A stretch of DNA of 64,000 nt from Limnohabitans sp. T6-5. GTDB lineage: Bacteria > Pseudomonadota > Gammaproteobacteria > Burkholderiales > Burkholderiaceae_C. The notes under the pieces were generated by a model that saw nothing but the letters and a program-made list of their open reading frames with translations, was not told the DNA's origin and searched no databases. Below, piece by piece: positions 8,937 through 17,830 of this stretch. Position numbers and translations under genes: made by a program. The stretch is taken from the NCBI RefSeq assembly GCF_003063315.1, contig NZ_NERV01000002.1:1054001-1118000 (forward strand). Reading direction: 5' to 3'. Position 1 is the stretch's first letter. The number at the start of each line of letters is the position of its first letter.

Positions 8937-10523
8937 TCAATGACGGAAGTGACGCACACCCGTAAACACCATTGCCACGCCACGCTCGTTGGCGGCGTCG
9001 ATGACTTCTTGGTCGCGCATCGAGCCACCGGGCTGGGCCACGCAAGTCGCACCTGCGTCCACCACCACATCGAGGCCATCGCGGAACGGGAAGAAGGCGT
9101 CGCTCGCCACCACGGTGTGTTGCAGGCTCAGCTTGGCGGCTTCGGCCTTGATGCTGGCGATGCGGGCTGAATCGAGGCGGCTCATTTGGCCTGCGCCCAC
9201 ACCCATGGTCATGCCGTTTTTGCAGAACACGATGGCGTTGGACTTGACGAACTTGGCCACTTTCCAAGCGAACAACAAGTCGTTCAACTCTTCAGGCGTG
9301 GGTTGTTTGACGGTGACGATCTTGAGGTCGGCCAAAGCCAACTCGTGGTTGTCTGCGCTTTGCAGCAAGAGTCCTGAGCCCACGCGCTTGGTTTCGAGCG
9401 CGTTGCGCACATCACCGTAATTGGCAGGCAGCGCGATTTTCATCAAGCGCACATTCACTTTGCTCTTGAACACTTCTAGCGCTTCGGCGCTGAAGTCGGG
9501 GGCCATGAGGACTTCAACAAACTGCTTGCTGACTGCTTCGGCAGCGGCTTTGTCCACAGGGCGGTTGAAGGCGATGATCCCGCCAAACGCGCTGGTGGGG
9601 TCAGTTTGAAAAGCCTTGCTGTAGGCCTCGAGGGGGTTCGCACCCACGGCCACGCCGCAGGGGTTGGCGTGTTTGACGATGACGCACGCGGTGGTCTCGA
9701 AACTCTTCACACATTCCCACGCCGCATCGGCGTCGGCGATGTTGTTGTAGCTGAGTTCTTTGCCTTGCAGCTGCACGCCAGTGGCCAGCGATCCGGCTGC
9801 AGGGGCCAAGTCGCGGTACCAAGCGGCTTGCTGGTGGCTGTTTTCGCCGTAGCGCAGGTCTTGCACTTTGACGTATTGCTCGTTGAACTGGCCTGAGAAC
9901 TGGGCACGCTCGGGCACGTAGTCTTCGCTGAGTTTTTCAGCTTCAAAGTTCACGCTGGAGAGGTAGTTGCTGATCGCGCCGTCGTATTGGCTGATGCGGT
10001 TGAACGCGGCCACAGACAAAGCAAAGCGCAGCTTGTCGCTGAGTTTGCCGTTGGCTTTCAGCTCGGCAATCACGTCAGCGTATTGGTTGGCGTCGGTGAC
10101 GATGCCCACGTCTTTCCAGTTCTTGGCGGCAGAACGCACCATGGCGGGGCCGCCGATGTCGATGTTTTCAATCGCGTCGGCCAGCGTGCAACCGGGCTTG
10201 GCCACGGTGGCTTCAAACGGATACAGGTTGACGATCAACAAGTCGATGGTGTCAATGCCATGCGCTTGCAATGCCGCCATGTGTTCGGGCGTGTCGCGAC
10301 GGGCCAGCAAGCCGCCGTGTACCTTGGGGTGCAGGGTCTTGACGCGGCCATCGAGCATTTCGGGGAAGCCTGTGACTTCGGCCACTTCGCTCACGGGCAA
10401 ACCTTGTTCGGCCAAGAGCTTGGCGGTGCCGCCGGTGGAGATCAGGCCCACGCCCAAGGCGTGCAGTTCTTTGGCCAGATCGACGATGCCGGTTTTGTCA
10501 GAGACGGAAATGAGGGCTCTCAT
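8937..10523 (-). CDS. purH: Bifunctional AICAR formyltransferase / IMP cyclohydrolase
   Basis: Catalyses the last two steps of purine synthesis: formyl transfer from 10-formyl-tetrahydrofolate to AICAR, then ring closure to IMP. The 528-residue length is normal. The N-terminal IMP cyclohydrolase (MGS-like) domain shows [18 protein letters not shown] and [12 protein letters not shown]; the C-terminal transformylase domain shows the catalytic [12 protein letters not shown] and [10 protein letters not shown]. It ends in GVRHFRH, the usual C-terminus. It is the last gene seen of the dusB-fis-purH order common in betaproteobacteria, 99 bp after fis, so it may also have its own promoter in that gap. 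Confidence 0.97.
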   Translation of the reverse strand: MRALISVSDKTGIVDLAKELHALGVGLISTGGTAKLLAEQGLPVSEVAEVTGFPEMLDGRVKTLHPKVHGGLLARRDTPEHMAALQAHGIDTIDLLIVNLYPFEATVAKPGCTLADAIENIDIGGPAMVRSAAKNWKDVGIVTDANQYADVIAELKANGKLSDKLRFALSVAAFNRISQYDGAISNYLSSVNFEAEKLSEDYVPERAQFSGQFNEQYVKVQDLRYGENSHQQAAWYRDLAPAAGSLATGVQLQGKELSYNNIADADAAWECVKSFETTACVIVKHANPCGVAVGANPLEAYSKAFQTDPTSAFGGIIAFNRPVDKAAAEAVSKQFVEVLMAPDFSAEALEVFKSKVNVRLMKIALPANYGDVRNALETKRVGSGLLLQSADNHELALADLKIVTVKQPTPEELNDLLFAWKVAKFVKSNAIVFCKNGMTMGVGAGQMSRLDSARIASIKAEAAKLSLQHTVVASDAFFPFRDGLDVVVDAGATCVAQPGGSMRDQEVIDAANERGVAMVFTGVRHFRH

Positions 10524-10622
10524 GGGGACTTTCTTGAAAATTTAAAAGGTACGCAGTGGGTGGCCGAGGTACACGGTTTCGGCCTAGGGTGTGCAGCGGC
10601 TGGGCATGCGCTTAGCCTGAAT

Positions 10623-10862
10623 TCATTTGAGGAGATCGTGCTCCAGCAATTTCTTGCGCAGGGTGTTGCGGTTCAGGCCCAGCCATTCGGCAGCTCGCGA
10701 CTGGTTCTGGCCCGACTGGTTCATCACCACGTCGAGCAAGGGTTTTTCAACCAGCTTGACCAGCATGTCGTAAAGGCCCGTGGGCTCTGTGCCGTCCAGG
10801 TCGCGGAAATAGGTTTCCAGGTTGCCCCGGATGCAGTGTTCAATCGATTGTGGTTCGCTCAT
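10623..10862 (-). CDS. fis: Fis family transcriptional regulator / nucleoid protein
   Basis: A 79-residue DNA-binding protein. The C-terminus NQSRAAEWLGLNRNTLRKKL is the Fis helix-turn-helix; the N-terminal half carries the dimer helices. Fis bends DNA and tunes rRNA and growth-phase genes. It overlaps the end of dusB by 4 bases, the classic dusB-fis arrangement, so its translation depends on dusB. Slightly shorter than the enterobacterial protein (98 residues), as usual for betaproteobacteria. Confidence 0.92.
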   Translation of the reverse strand: MSEPQSIEHCIRGNLETYFRDLDGTEPTGLYDMLVKLVEKPLLDVVMNQSGQNQSRAAEWLGLNRNTLRKKLLEHDLLK

Positions 10863-11890
10863 TCCAATGTCTCCAATACCGGCTGCACCGCCAGGGTGGG
10901 CAGTCGGTCCATCTGGCTGGCCAGGCCATCCAGGAAATGGGCCACCGCGTTCAGCTGCTGCGCGGCGGTCTCCAGGGTGTTCATGTGTTCTCTGAATGCA
11001 TCACCGCCCGGCAGCGCACGCACATACCAGCCGATGTGTTTGCGCGCCGAGCGCACCCCGGTGTATTCGCCATACAAACCGTAGTGGTCTTGCAGGTGCT
11101 CCAGCAGGGCACGGCGCACCTCGGCCACCAGAGGCGGGGCCAGGTGTTCGCCCGTGGCCAGAAAGTGACTGATTTCGCGAAAGATCCAGGGGCTGCCTTG
11201 CGCGGCGCGGCCAACCATCACGGCGTCGGCACCGGTGAACTTCAGCACATCGCGGGCTTTTTCAGGGGAGTCGATGTCGCCATTAGCCACCACCGGGATC
11301 TTGAGCGCGGCTTTGACGGCGGCCACGGTGTCGTATTCGGCAAAGCCTTTGTAGCCCTGCTCGCGGGTGCGGCCGTGCACAGTGACCATCTGCACGCCTG
11401 CGGCTTGCGCGGCGCGGGCCAGGCTCAGGGCGTTCTTTTCGGCATCGCACCAGCCGGTGCGCATCTTCAGCGTCACGGGCACGCCGTGCGGCAAGGCGGC
11501 CTCGACCACGGCCGAGATGATGTCCAGCGCCAGCGGCTCGTCTTGCATCAGGGCCGACCCGGCCCATTTGTTGCAGACTTTTTTGGCCGGGCAGCCCATG
11601 TTGATGTCAATGATCTGCGCGCCCCGGTCAATGTTGTAACGCGCGGCGTCGGCCATCATCTGCGCCTCGGTGCCCGCAATTTGCACCGCAATCGGTCCCG
11701 GCTCCCCCTCGTGGTTGGCGCGGCGTGAGGTTTTCAGTGACTTCCACAAATCAGGCCGCGAGGTCACCATTTCGCTCACGGCATAGCCCGCCCCAAACTG
11801 TCTGCACAGCTGACGGAAAGGCCGATCCGTCACCCCCGCCATGGGGGCAACAAACAAGTTGTTCGGCAATAGATAAGGGCCAATCTGCAT
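10859..11890 (-). CDS. dusB: tRNA-dihydrouridine synthase B
   Basis: FMN-dependent reduction of uridine to dihydrouridine in the tRNA D-loop. The 343-residue protein begins with the TIM-barrel strand FVAPMAGVTDRPFR and carries the catalytic motif INMGCPAKKV with Cys100, plus VTLKMRTGW, VTVHGRTREQGYKG and VVANGDI typical of the family. First gene of the dusB-fis-purH operon. The 205 bases upstream hold a short perfect inverted repeat (TTTCAG/CTGAAA at 11954-11968) but no clear promoter. Confidence 0.95.
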   Translation of the reverse strand: MQIGPYLLPNNLFVAPMAGVTDRPFRQLCRQFGAGYAVSEMVTSRPDLWKSLKTSRRANHEGEPGPIAVQIAGTEAQMMADAARYNIDRGAQIIDINMGCPAKKVCNKWAGSALMQDEPLALDIISAVVEAALPHGVPVTLKMRTGWCDAEKNALSLARAAQAAGVQMVTVHGRTREQGYKGFAEYDTVAAVKAALKIPVVANGDIDSPEKARDVLKFTGADAVMVGRAAQGSPWIFREISHFLATGEHLAPPLVAEVRRALLEHLQDHYGLYGEYTGVRSARKHIGWYVRALPGGDAFREHMNTLETAAQQLNAVAHFLDGLASQMDRLPTLAVQPVLETLE

Positions 11891-12095
11891 GACTGGAAGG
11901 TGTTCTGGAAAAGGGAATGCCTAAAAAGGAGGCACGATTGTAGTTGCTTAATATTTCAGCAACTGAAAGCTGGGTGTGCTAGACACAATGCCACCGTCTG
12001 CAAATAGGCATCGACCATCAGCTTTCCCGTAACTGTCTCGTCAAAGGGGGAGCCGACCATCGCCCCCCCACCCACTGAAACAGCAGGACACCTTT

Positions 12096-12220
12096 CTACC
12101 GCATCAGCCGGTAACCCACGCCCGTCTCAGTAAGCAGGTGCTCGGGCTGGGCGGGGTCACGCTCCAGCTTTTGCCGCAGGTGGCCCATGTAGATGCGCAG
12201 GTAATGGCTTTGCTCAGCAC
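12096..12220 (-). pseudogene. kdpE: kdpE 3' remnant (response regulator C-terminus)
   Basis: In the frame ending with TAG at 12098-12096 the DNA encodes [20 protein letters not shown] followed by a stretch ending [10 protein letters not shown]. This is the final winged-helix segment of KdpE, about 40 residues. The receiver domain and most of the DNA-binding domain are missing. The segment is joined out of frame to the start of kdpB, so the remnant has no start of its own. It shows that kdpC, kdpD and most of kdpE once lay between here and kdpB. Confidence 0.8.
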
Positions 12221-12817
12221 CGACAGCACACGGGTACCGCCGGTGACGGAAGCAAAATCGCCACCGGACTCACGCACCACGGGTGCAGATTCGCCCGTAA
12301 TAGCGCTCTCGTCCACCGTGGCTACGCCCTGTAGGACTTCGCCGTCCACCGGAATCATCTCGGTGGCTTCGACCAGTACCACGTCACCCTTGCGCAAGTT
12401 TTCTGCGCGTTCAGGCAACCATGGATAGGCAGGGAGACGGGACATGGGATCGACTGGCTTTGTCGATGTCAAGCTGCTCGGGTTGGTTATTTTTTTCGCC
12501 CAAGTACTTTGTTTGAGGCCGCGCAAGGAGGCCGCCTGAGCCTTGCTGCGGCCCTCTGCAAGTGCATCGGCGAAGTTGGAAAACAGCACGGTAAACCAGA
12601 GCCAGACAGCAATGCTGAGGATGAACCAGGCGGGTGCCTCGCCCTGCCCTTGCAAGGCCTGCAAGCCCATCAGGGTGGTGAGAATGCTGCCGATGTAGAC
12701 CACAAACATCACCGGGTTGCGCCACTGAACGATCGGGCTCAGCTTGAAGAAAGCCGCCTTGATGGCCGGCACGACCAGCGCCGGATCCAATAGGGTCAAA
12801 GCGGTAGAGGTTTTCAT
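12104..12817 (-). pseudogene. kdpB: Truncated kdpB (potassium-transporting ATPase B subunit), fused out of frame to kdpE tail
   Basis: The ATG at 12817 overlaps the kdpA stop by 4 bases, as in intact operons. About the first 199 codons are normal Kdp[23 protein letters not shown], transmembrane helices, [11 protein letters not shown], and the actuator motif [27 protein letters not shown]. At about 12221 the similarity stops and the frame runs 38 codons out of frame through the kdpE tail to a stop at 12104. The phosphorylation motif DKTGT, the nucleotide-binding domain and later membrane helices are gone, so no ATPase activity is possible. Adjacent GTGCTG copies at the join hint at a microhomology deletion. 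Confidence 0.88.
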
Positions 12818-14613
12818 TGCGTACTCCACAGCATGAGATGCTCCACTATCGGTCCCAACGCGAGAGCAGGCACGTAGTTCAACAGGCCCACCAACAGCAC
12901 CGTGCCGATCAGCAGAAAAACAAACAGGGGCCCATGCGTGGGCAACGTACCTGCTGTCACCGGCAGGCGCTTCTTGGCGGCCAGGGCACCAGCAATGGCC
13001 AGCACCGGCACGATCACGCCAAAGCGGCCGAACCACATCAGCACAGCCAGCAGCACGTTGTAGAAAGGTGTATTGACCGACAGGCCCGCAAAGGCGCTAC
13101 CGTTGTTGTTGGCGGCGGAGCTGAAGGCGTAGAGGATCTCGGAAAAGCCATGCGCTCCCGGGTTGGCCATACCTGCCCGGCCGGCCTCGGCCATCACCGC
13201 AATTGCGGTGCCCACCAGCACCAAAATCGGCGTCATCAGAATGGCCACCGAGGTCAGTTTCATCTCATGCGATTCGATCTTCTTACCCAGATATTCCGGC
13301 GTGCGGCCAATCATCAGCCCGGCAATGAACACGGCCAGCATGGCAAACACCAACATGCCATACAAGCCACTGCCCACCCCGCCAAACACCACCTCCCCAA
13401 GTTGCATCATCACAAGGGGCACCAGGCCGCCCAGGGGGGTGAGCGAGTCGTGCATGCCATTGACAGCACCGCAGCTGGCGGCGGTGGTGATGACGGAAAA
13501 CAGGCTGCTGGCGTTGATGCCAAAACGCGTCTCCTTGCCTTCCATATTGCCACCGGCCTGCAGGCTGCTTACCGTCTGATCCACGTCCTGTGCTGCCAGC
13601 AAGGGGGTGCCACCCTGCTCGGCCGATGTGAGCGTCATCACCGCCACAGCAAACATCAACGTCATGGCCGCCAGCAACGCCCAGGCCTGACGCTTGTCAC
13701 CCATCTCAATACCAAAGCTGAAGCACAGTGCGGCCGGAATCAGGAAGATCGCCAGCATCTGCAGGAAGTTGCTGAGTGCCGTGGGGTTCTCATACGGGTG
13801 GGCCGAGTTGGCATTGAAGAACCCGCCACCATTGGTGCCCAGCATCTTGATCGCCTCCTGCGAGGCCACTGGACCCATGGGTAAAGTCTGCTTATTCGTT
13901 TGCGCGTCTTCCAGCACAGCCACGCCCTTGGCATCCAGCACCGGTTGGCCCGCAGCATCCACTTTCGGCTGCTGGAACTTCGTCACCTCCACCGTCATCA
14001 CTTCTTTGTAGGCATCCAAGTTCTGAATCACGCCCTGGCTCACCAAAAAGATCGCAAAGACCATCGACAGCGGCAGCAGCAACCACAGCGTAATGCGCGT
14101 GATGTCGATCCAGAAGTTACCGATGACGGCACTTGAGCGCCCGGCAAAGCCGCGCACCAGCGCAAACACCACGGCAATGCCTGTAGCGGCAGAAAAGAAG
14201 TTCTGCACTGCCAGTGCCAGCATCTGTGTCAGGTAACCCATGGTGGACTCACCGCCATAGCCCTGCCAGTTGGTATTGGAGACAAAGCTAACGGCTGTGT
14301 TGAAGGCCGAATCGGCAGATACTGCGGCCAAGCCCATGGGGTTCAGAGGCAACACGCCCTGAAGGCGCTGCAAGGCATACACCACCAGAACGCCCAGGAG
14401 ATTGAACGCCAGAAGCGCCAAGCTGTATTGCGTCCAGTACATGGATTGCTCGGGTGCAGTGCCTGCTAGCCGATACAGAGGCGCTTCCACGCCATGCATC
14501 CAGCGCGGGAGGCGACCTGTGCTTATGCGGACGATCCAAAAGCCCAGCGGCCAAGCGCAAATGAGCAGGGTCATCAGGAAGAGGGCAAGCAAACCCCAAG
14601 CGGCGCTGGTCAT
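12814..14613 (-). CDS. kdpA: Potassium-transporting ATPase potassium-binding subunit A
   Basis: Channel-like subunit of the Kdp P-type ATPase. The 599-residue protein is full length, with about ten membrane segments and the conserved filter region [23 protein letters not shown], plus [21 protein letters not shown]. The start at 14613 (MTSAAWGLL) overlaps the kdpF stop by one base (TGATG); an upstream in-frame start at 14673 would run over kdpF and is rejected. The gene itself looks intact, but with KdpB truncated and KdpC absent the pump cannot work, so kdpA is probably a recent relic on its way to decay. Confidence 0.93.
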   Translation of the reverse strand: MTSAAWGLLALFLMTLLICAWPLGFWIVRISTGRLPRWMHGVEAPLYRLAGTAPEQSMYWTQYSLALLAFNLLGVLVVYALQRLQGVLPLNPMGLAAVSADSAFNTAVSFVSNTNWQGYGGESTMGYLTQMLALAVQNFFSAATGIAVVFALVRGFAGRSSAVIGNFWIDITRITLWLLLPLSMVFAIFLVSQGVIQNLDAYKEVMTVEVTKFQQPKVDAAGQPVLDAKGVAVLEDAQTNKQTLPMGPVASQEAIKMLGTNGGGFFNANSAHPYENPTALSNFLQMLAIFLIPAALCFSFGIEMGDKRQAWALLAAMTLMFAVAVMTLTSAEQGGTPLLAAQDVDQTVSSLQAGGNMEGKETRFGINASSLFSVITTAASCGAVNGMHDSLTPLGGLVPLVMMQLGEVVFGGVGSGLYGMLVFAMLAVFIAGLMIGRTPEYLGKKIESHEMKLTSVAILMTPILVLVGTAIAVMAEAGRAGMANPGAHGFSEILYAFSSAANNNGSAFAGLSVNTPFYNVLLAVLMWFGRFGVIVPVLAIAGALAAKKRLPVTAGTLPTHGPLFVFLLIGTVLLVGLLNYVPALALGPIVEHLMLWSTQ

Positions 14614-14711
14614 CAGAACGCCTCGGCGCGAAACAGCGCATAGACCAAATAGGCCAGCAGCAGGATGGCACACAGCCCCCCTGCGCCATACAACACATGC
14701 AGCAAGTTCAT
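14613..14711 (-). CDS. kdpF: KdpF small membrane subunit
   Basis: A 32-residue hydrophobic peptide, [12 protein letters not shown] then [19 protein letters not shown], with the one-helix pattern and Y-L-x-Y-A-L-F-x-x-E ending of KdpF, which stabilises the Kdp complex. It sits directly before kdpA with a one-base overlap and starts inside an ATGA overlap with the small frame upstream. Too short for standard gene callers. Confidence 0.85.
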   Translation of the reverse strand: MNLLHVLYGAGGLCAILLLAYLVYALFRAEAF

Positions 14712-14812
14712 GGACGATCTCCTTGCGGTACGTCCAATTTGGCCAGCCCCTGAACCATCAACACCGAGGCCAACCACAGGCCCACTGCCATCGCCACAAA
14801 CACCGCATCCAT
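14708..14812 (-). CDS. Small membrane peptide preceding kdpF
   Basis: A 34-residue frame, [20 protein letters not shown] then a short charged tail ending QGDRP, with one transmembrane helix. AGGAG lies about 8 bases upstream and the stop overlaps the kdpF start (ATGA), so it looks translated and coupled. Similar short frames ahead of kdpF are familiar in Burkholderiales kdp operons; function unknown. Confidence 0.6.
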   Translation of the reverse strand: MDAVFVAMAVGLWLASVLMVQGLAKLDVPQGDRP

Positions 14813-15247
14813 GCTGCAACTCCTATTCAAACAAGTGAATCGAGTATGGTTTTGGCGATATAAAACTGTTGTTGAGAATTCTCAAATCAATATAAAAGAA
14901 GCGTAAAAATGCGCAATGGATACTGTGAAATGATGAGGGTTGCAGTTCTGCGTTGTGGCTATCGACCGGAGGCGCCCATGCTCATGCGAGCGTGCCCTAG
15001 AGGGGCAGTCCTCAAGCGCATGGTGAAAACACGCAAGGTTGAAATTTCGAACTGGGTTGGCGGTGATGCAGCGACAGACACATCAAAGGATTCTGCGTGA
15101 ATTCACTTTCCCAGCGCTGTCATCATGGCCCGGCAATCCAACGGCGACGCACTCTTTGCTATTTTCTAAAAAGCGATGTCACTGAGGCATGTTGGCACAT
15201 TGCTCGAGCCAAACATTAGCGGGGGGTGCTCAAGGAAATCCCCGAGC
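14813..15247. other. Intergenic region upstream of the kdp remnant
   Basis: About 435 bases between the kdp leader peptide and the histidine kinase stop. The left 90 bases are AT-rich and contain the likely kdp promoter: a perfect palindrome at 14872-14885 followed (minus strand) by a TTTATAT element near 14860. A 63-codon frame at 14909-15100 (+) has no Shine-Dalgarno and no recognisable family, and is not called. From 15100 to 15247 I see nothing. Confidence 0.45.
14872..14885. promoter_or_regulatory. Perfect 14-bp palindrome, possible operator
   Basis: TTGAGAATTCTCAA reads the same on both strands and lies about 60 bases upstream of the kdp leader peptide, next to an AT-rich element that could serve as a -10 box on the minus strand. 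A dimeric regulator, formerly perhaps KdpE, could bind here; that is inference. Confidence 0.35.
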
Positions 15248-17212
15248 TCAATCGCCCGAGGTCCGCAACCATTTGCCGATCAGCTCCAGAATCTGACGGC
15301 GCATGAACGGTTTGGTCAGGTAATCGTCCATGCCCGCAGCCAGGCAATTGGCTTTGTCATCGGCCAAGGCATTGGCGGTCAAGGCCAGGATGGGTTTGCG
15401 CATATGGCCCAAAGCCACCTCACGCGCACGGATGGTTTTGGCCGCCGTGATGCCGTCCATCTCGGGCATTTGCACGTCCATCAAGATGATGTCGTAAGGC
15501 AAGGTGGCACTCATCTGCACGGCCTCCAGGCCGTTGTGGGCTTGCAAGACGCTGCAGCCGGCCGTCTTGAGCATGGTGACCAGAATTTCCCGGTTCACGT
15601 CGTTGTCTTCGGCAATCAGCACACTGCAGTCCAGCGATTGCGGCAGCGCAGAGGGCCGGTTGCCGGGTTCTTGCGGCATGTCTTTGAGTCGGGGGCCGCA
15701 GACCTCGAACCAAAAGCGCGAACCTTGGCCCGGCTGACTGTCAAAGCCCACCTGACCGCCCATGAGTTCGGCCAGTTGGCGCGAAATCACCAGTCCCAGG
15801 CCGCTGCCACCATAGCGCCGGGCCATGGAAATATCGGCTTGAGAAAACGCACTGAACAGCCGCCGTGTTTCGTCTTCGCTGATGCCAATGCCCGTGTCCT
15901 GCACCGTGCAGCGCACACGGGTCGTGCCGTCGGGCTGCGTGCTGTTGCTCAGGCTCACGGTCACCTGGCCCTGCGCTGTGAATTTGACGGCGTTGGACAC
16001 CAAGTTGCTGGCGATCTGGGTAAAACGGTGCGGATCGCCCAGGATCATCAAAGGCACGCCGTCGGCGGGCGGCTCGAAGACGAGCTTCAGTCCCTTGTCC
16101 TGCGCGTGGGGCTCAAACAAGGCACATACTTGTCGCGCGGCATGCTCGGGGCTGTAGGGCACTTTCTCGAGGTGCAGCATGCCCGCTTCGATTTTTGAAA
16201 AATCAAGGATGTCGTTGATCAGGTAAAGCAGCGTCGACGAAGACGAGCTGATCATGCTGATGAGTTTTTTCTGCTGTTCGGTGGGCTGTGTGGAGCCCAG
16301 CAGTTCTGACACCCCGATCAGACCATTGAGCGGCGTGCGGATTTCATGGCTCATATTGGCCAGGAACTGGCTCTTGGCCTGGTTGGCCGCATCAGCGTGT
16401 TCCTTGGCCAGCAACAACTCGGCCGTACGGGCCTGCACCTCAGACTCCAACTGCTGGCTGTATTGCCCCAACGCTTTGTCCTTTTGCTCGATCTGGTCGA
16501 GCATGGAGTTGAAGCCTGCCACCAGCTCCCCAATCTCGTCCTGGCTTTGCCTTTGGGCGCGCTGGCTGTAGTCGTGCACCGAGGTGATACGGCGCATCAC
16601 CTCGGCCAGATCCAAAATGGGATGAATGACCAAGGCGATCAGGTGACCCAGGAAATGGCGCACCACCGCATACGCCAGCAGCATCGCCCCCACAGCCACC
16701 AGCAGCGTGATGGCAATGTTCCACCAAAAATCATTCAAACGGGTCTGCACCACCACCATGCCGATGTGTTCTCCATCCTGCACGATGGGCAGGCGGATCG
16801 CATAGCGGCTGAGCGTGAGCTTGGACTCCTGCCCCTGAGGTATCAGCGCCACTGATGCCGTCACCTCACTGGCGCGCACCGGGTAGTGCGCAAAAGCCTG
16901 ATCACCCGTGGCATCGGTAAAGATGTCCACCGTTTCCACGTTTTTGATGTGGCGGAAGATTTCCAGCTGCTTTTGCGCGCCAGCCCGATCCTCAAAGCGC
17001 ACCGCCGCCGCATTGCTTTCGGCCGCCAGCTCTGCCAGGCTTTTGGCGGCCGCCTGGGTGGCCTGCAAAGTTTGCGAGGCCTGCCAAAGCGTGGTCACCA
17101 CAAAAAACAGGATCAGCACGCACCAGATGCCCAAAGCCAGGATGTGCTGAAGCTTCTCCCGCATGGGGGCATGCAGCAGCTTTTCACGACGCCATGGGGC
17201 CAGAAACAGCAC
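15248..17212 (-). CDS. Hybrid sensor histidine kinase / response regulator with CHASE8-like sensor
   Basis: A 654-residue inner-membrane kinase. Order: transmembrane helix about 22-43, periplasmic domain about 45-160 resembling CHASE8 (the YfiN sensor type, with a helical [12 protein letters not shown] segment), second helix about 163-186, HAMP about 190-245, coiled coil, HisKA with phospho-His289 ([10 protein letters not shown]), HATPase about 395-505 (N-box NLVSNAVKF with Asn407, DTGIGI, GGSGLGL), and a C-terminal receiver ([10 protein letters not shown], phospho-Asp579 in [11 protein letters not shown], Lys634 in TKPF). The GTG at 17212 is 12 bases after yfiR; an in-frame ATG at 17164 is a possible alternative. 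It follows a YfiR-like gene and a TonB receptor gene, suggesting YfiR restrains the sensor. No output domain follows the receiver, so the downstream partner is elsewhere. Confidence 0.9.
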   Translation of the reverse strand: MLFLAPWRREKLLHAPMREKLQHILALGIWCVLILFFVVTTLWQASQTLQATQAAAKSLAELAAESNAAAVRFEDRAGAQKQLEIFRHIKNVETVDIFTDATGDQAFAHYPVRASEVTASVALIPQGQESKLTLSRYAIRLPIVQDGEHIGMVVVQTRLNDFWWNIAITLLVAVGAMLLAYAVVRHFLGHLIALVIHPILDLAEVMRRITSVHDYSQRAQRQSQDEIGELVAGFNSMLDQIEQKDKALGQYSQQLESEVQARTAELLLAKEHADAANQAKSQFLANMSHEIRTPLNGLIGVSELLGSTQPTEQQKKLISMISSSSSTLLYLINDILDFSKIEAGMLHLEKVPYSPEHAARQVCALFEPHAQDKGLKLVFEPPADGVPLMILGDPHRFTQIASNLVSNAVKFTAQGQVTVSLSNSTQPDGTTRVRCTVQDTGIGISEDETRRLFSAFSQADISMARRYGGSGLGLVISRQLAELMGGQVGFDSQPGQGSRFWFEVCGPRLKDMPQEPGNRPSALPQSLDCSVLIAEDNDVNREILVTMLKTAGCSVLQAHNGLEAVQMSATLPYDIILMDVQMPEMDGITAAKTIRAREVALGHMRKPILALTANALADDKANCLAAGMDDYLTKPFMRRQILELIGKWLRTSGD

Positions 17213-17224
17213 GGCACGGACTTT

Positions 17225-17830
17225 CTATCGGATCACGACACGGGCCAGTTTGAGCATTTGACTGCTGGCCTTGATGCTTGATTTTTGCAGGTTAAGCAAG
17301 TTCACATCGAACTCCACCCGATCATCGTTGAAAATCAAGGACAAATGTGCGCCCTGGTCCGTCGCCTGCCGGGCATCGCTGACCAGCAAAACCGGTGCAT
17401 TGCCCAGTTGGCGAACCACGACCGGCAGCAGCCGCGCATCGCCCTCGCCGACAAAAGCCATGGTGCAGTCCTTGAGCTGGTCCAGTGTCACATCTTTGCG
17501 CACGAGGATTTCACGACCCTGGGCCATGCGGTGGTTCAAACTCTGCATGGAACCGTTCAGGTCATCCTTGCCCAGCAGACACACCCGGATGGACTTGTCG
17601 TCGCTGCCGGGCAACTCGACAAATTTGGCGAAGTTGTAAACGTAGGCCGCCTTGATGCGGTCGACCGTTTGGCCCGCAGATGGCCCTGAAGATTGCGCTT
17701 GCACGGCGCCAACCGAACAGGTGGCCAGCAAGAAAAGGAAGGTGTGCCCAGCACTTGCCCGCTGCATTCGGCCGAACACACGCTGAGCCATGAATGAAAG
17801 TTTTTGAAAGGTCATGGTCATGTCCTTCAA
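17225..17830 (-). CDS. YfiR family periplasmic protein (DUF4154)
   Basis: A 201-residue secreted protein. It has a long N-terminal signal region (hydrophobic AGHTFLFLLATCSVGAVQAQ) and the family signature IKAAYVYNFAKFVELP, then IRVCLLGKDDL and a C-terminal VEFDVNLLNLQKSSIKASSQMLKLARVV. In Pseudomonas YfiR binds and inhibits the periplasmic domain of YfiN; here the matching partner is probably the CHASE8-like kinase encoded next. Two cysteines remain in the mature part (VCLLG and KDCTM). The ATG at 17830 overlaps the receptor stop by 4 bases and is preferred over inner ATGs at 17821 and 17815. Confidence 0.85.
   Translation of the reverse strand: MKDMTMTFQKLSFMAQRVFGRMQRASAGHTFLFLLATCSVGAVQAQSSGPSAGQTVDRIKAAYVYNFAKFVELPGSDDKSIRVCLLGKDDLNGSMQSLNHRMAQGREILVRKDVTLDQLKDCTMAFVGEGDARLLPVVVRQLGNAPVLLVSDARQATDQGAHLSLIFNDDRVEFDVNLLNLQKSSIKASSQMLKLARVVIR

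Noticed and set aside
10562-10584. Inverted repeat GGCCGA/TCGGCC between fis and purH as a terminator
   Set aside because: Only 6 bp with an 11-base loop and no T-run; fis and purH are normally co-transcribed, so a terminator here is not supported.
10850-11728. Plus-strand open frame of 292 codons opposite dusB, and others opposite purH and kdpA
   Set aside because: Each lies opposite a gene of certain identity and has antisense-type composition.
11954-11968. Short hairpin TTTCAG-CAA-CTGAAA upstream of dusB
   Set aside because: Too weak and A/T-rich to be a terminator, and no matching copies were seen to suggest an operator.
12104-13036. Longer 310-codon version of the kdpB frame
   Set aside because: Codons before 12817 lie inside kdpA and encode nothing similar to KdpB; the ATG at 12817 with the 4-base overlap is the natural start.
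14614-14673. Upstream start for kdpA at 14673
   Set aside because: It would cover most of kdp[10 protein letters not shown] at 14613, overlapping the kdpF stop, fits the operon.
14909-15100. 63-codon open frame upstream of the kdp remnant
   Set aside because: No Shine-Dalgarno, unusual composition (many Arg and Cys), no recognisable family.
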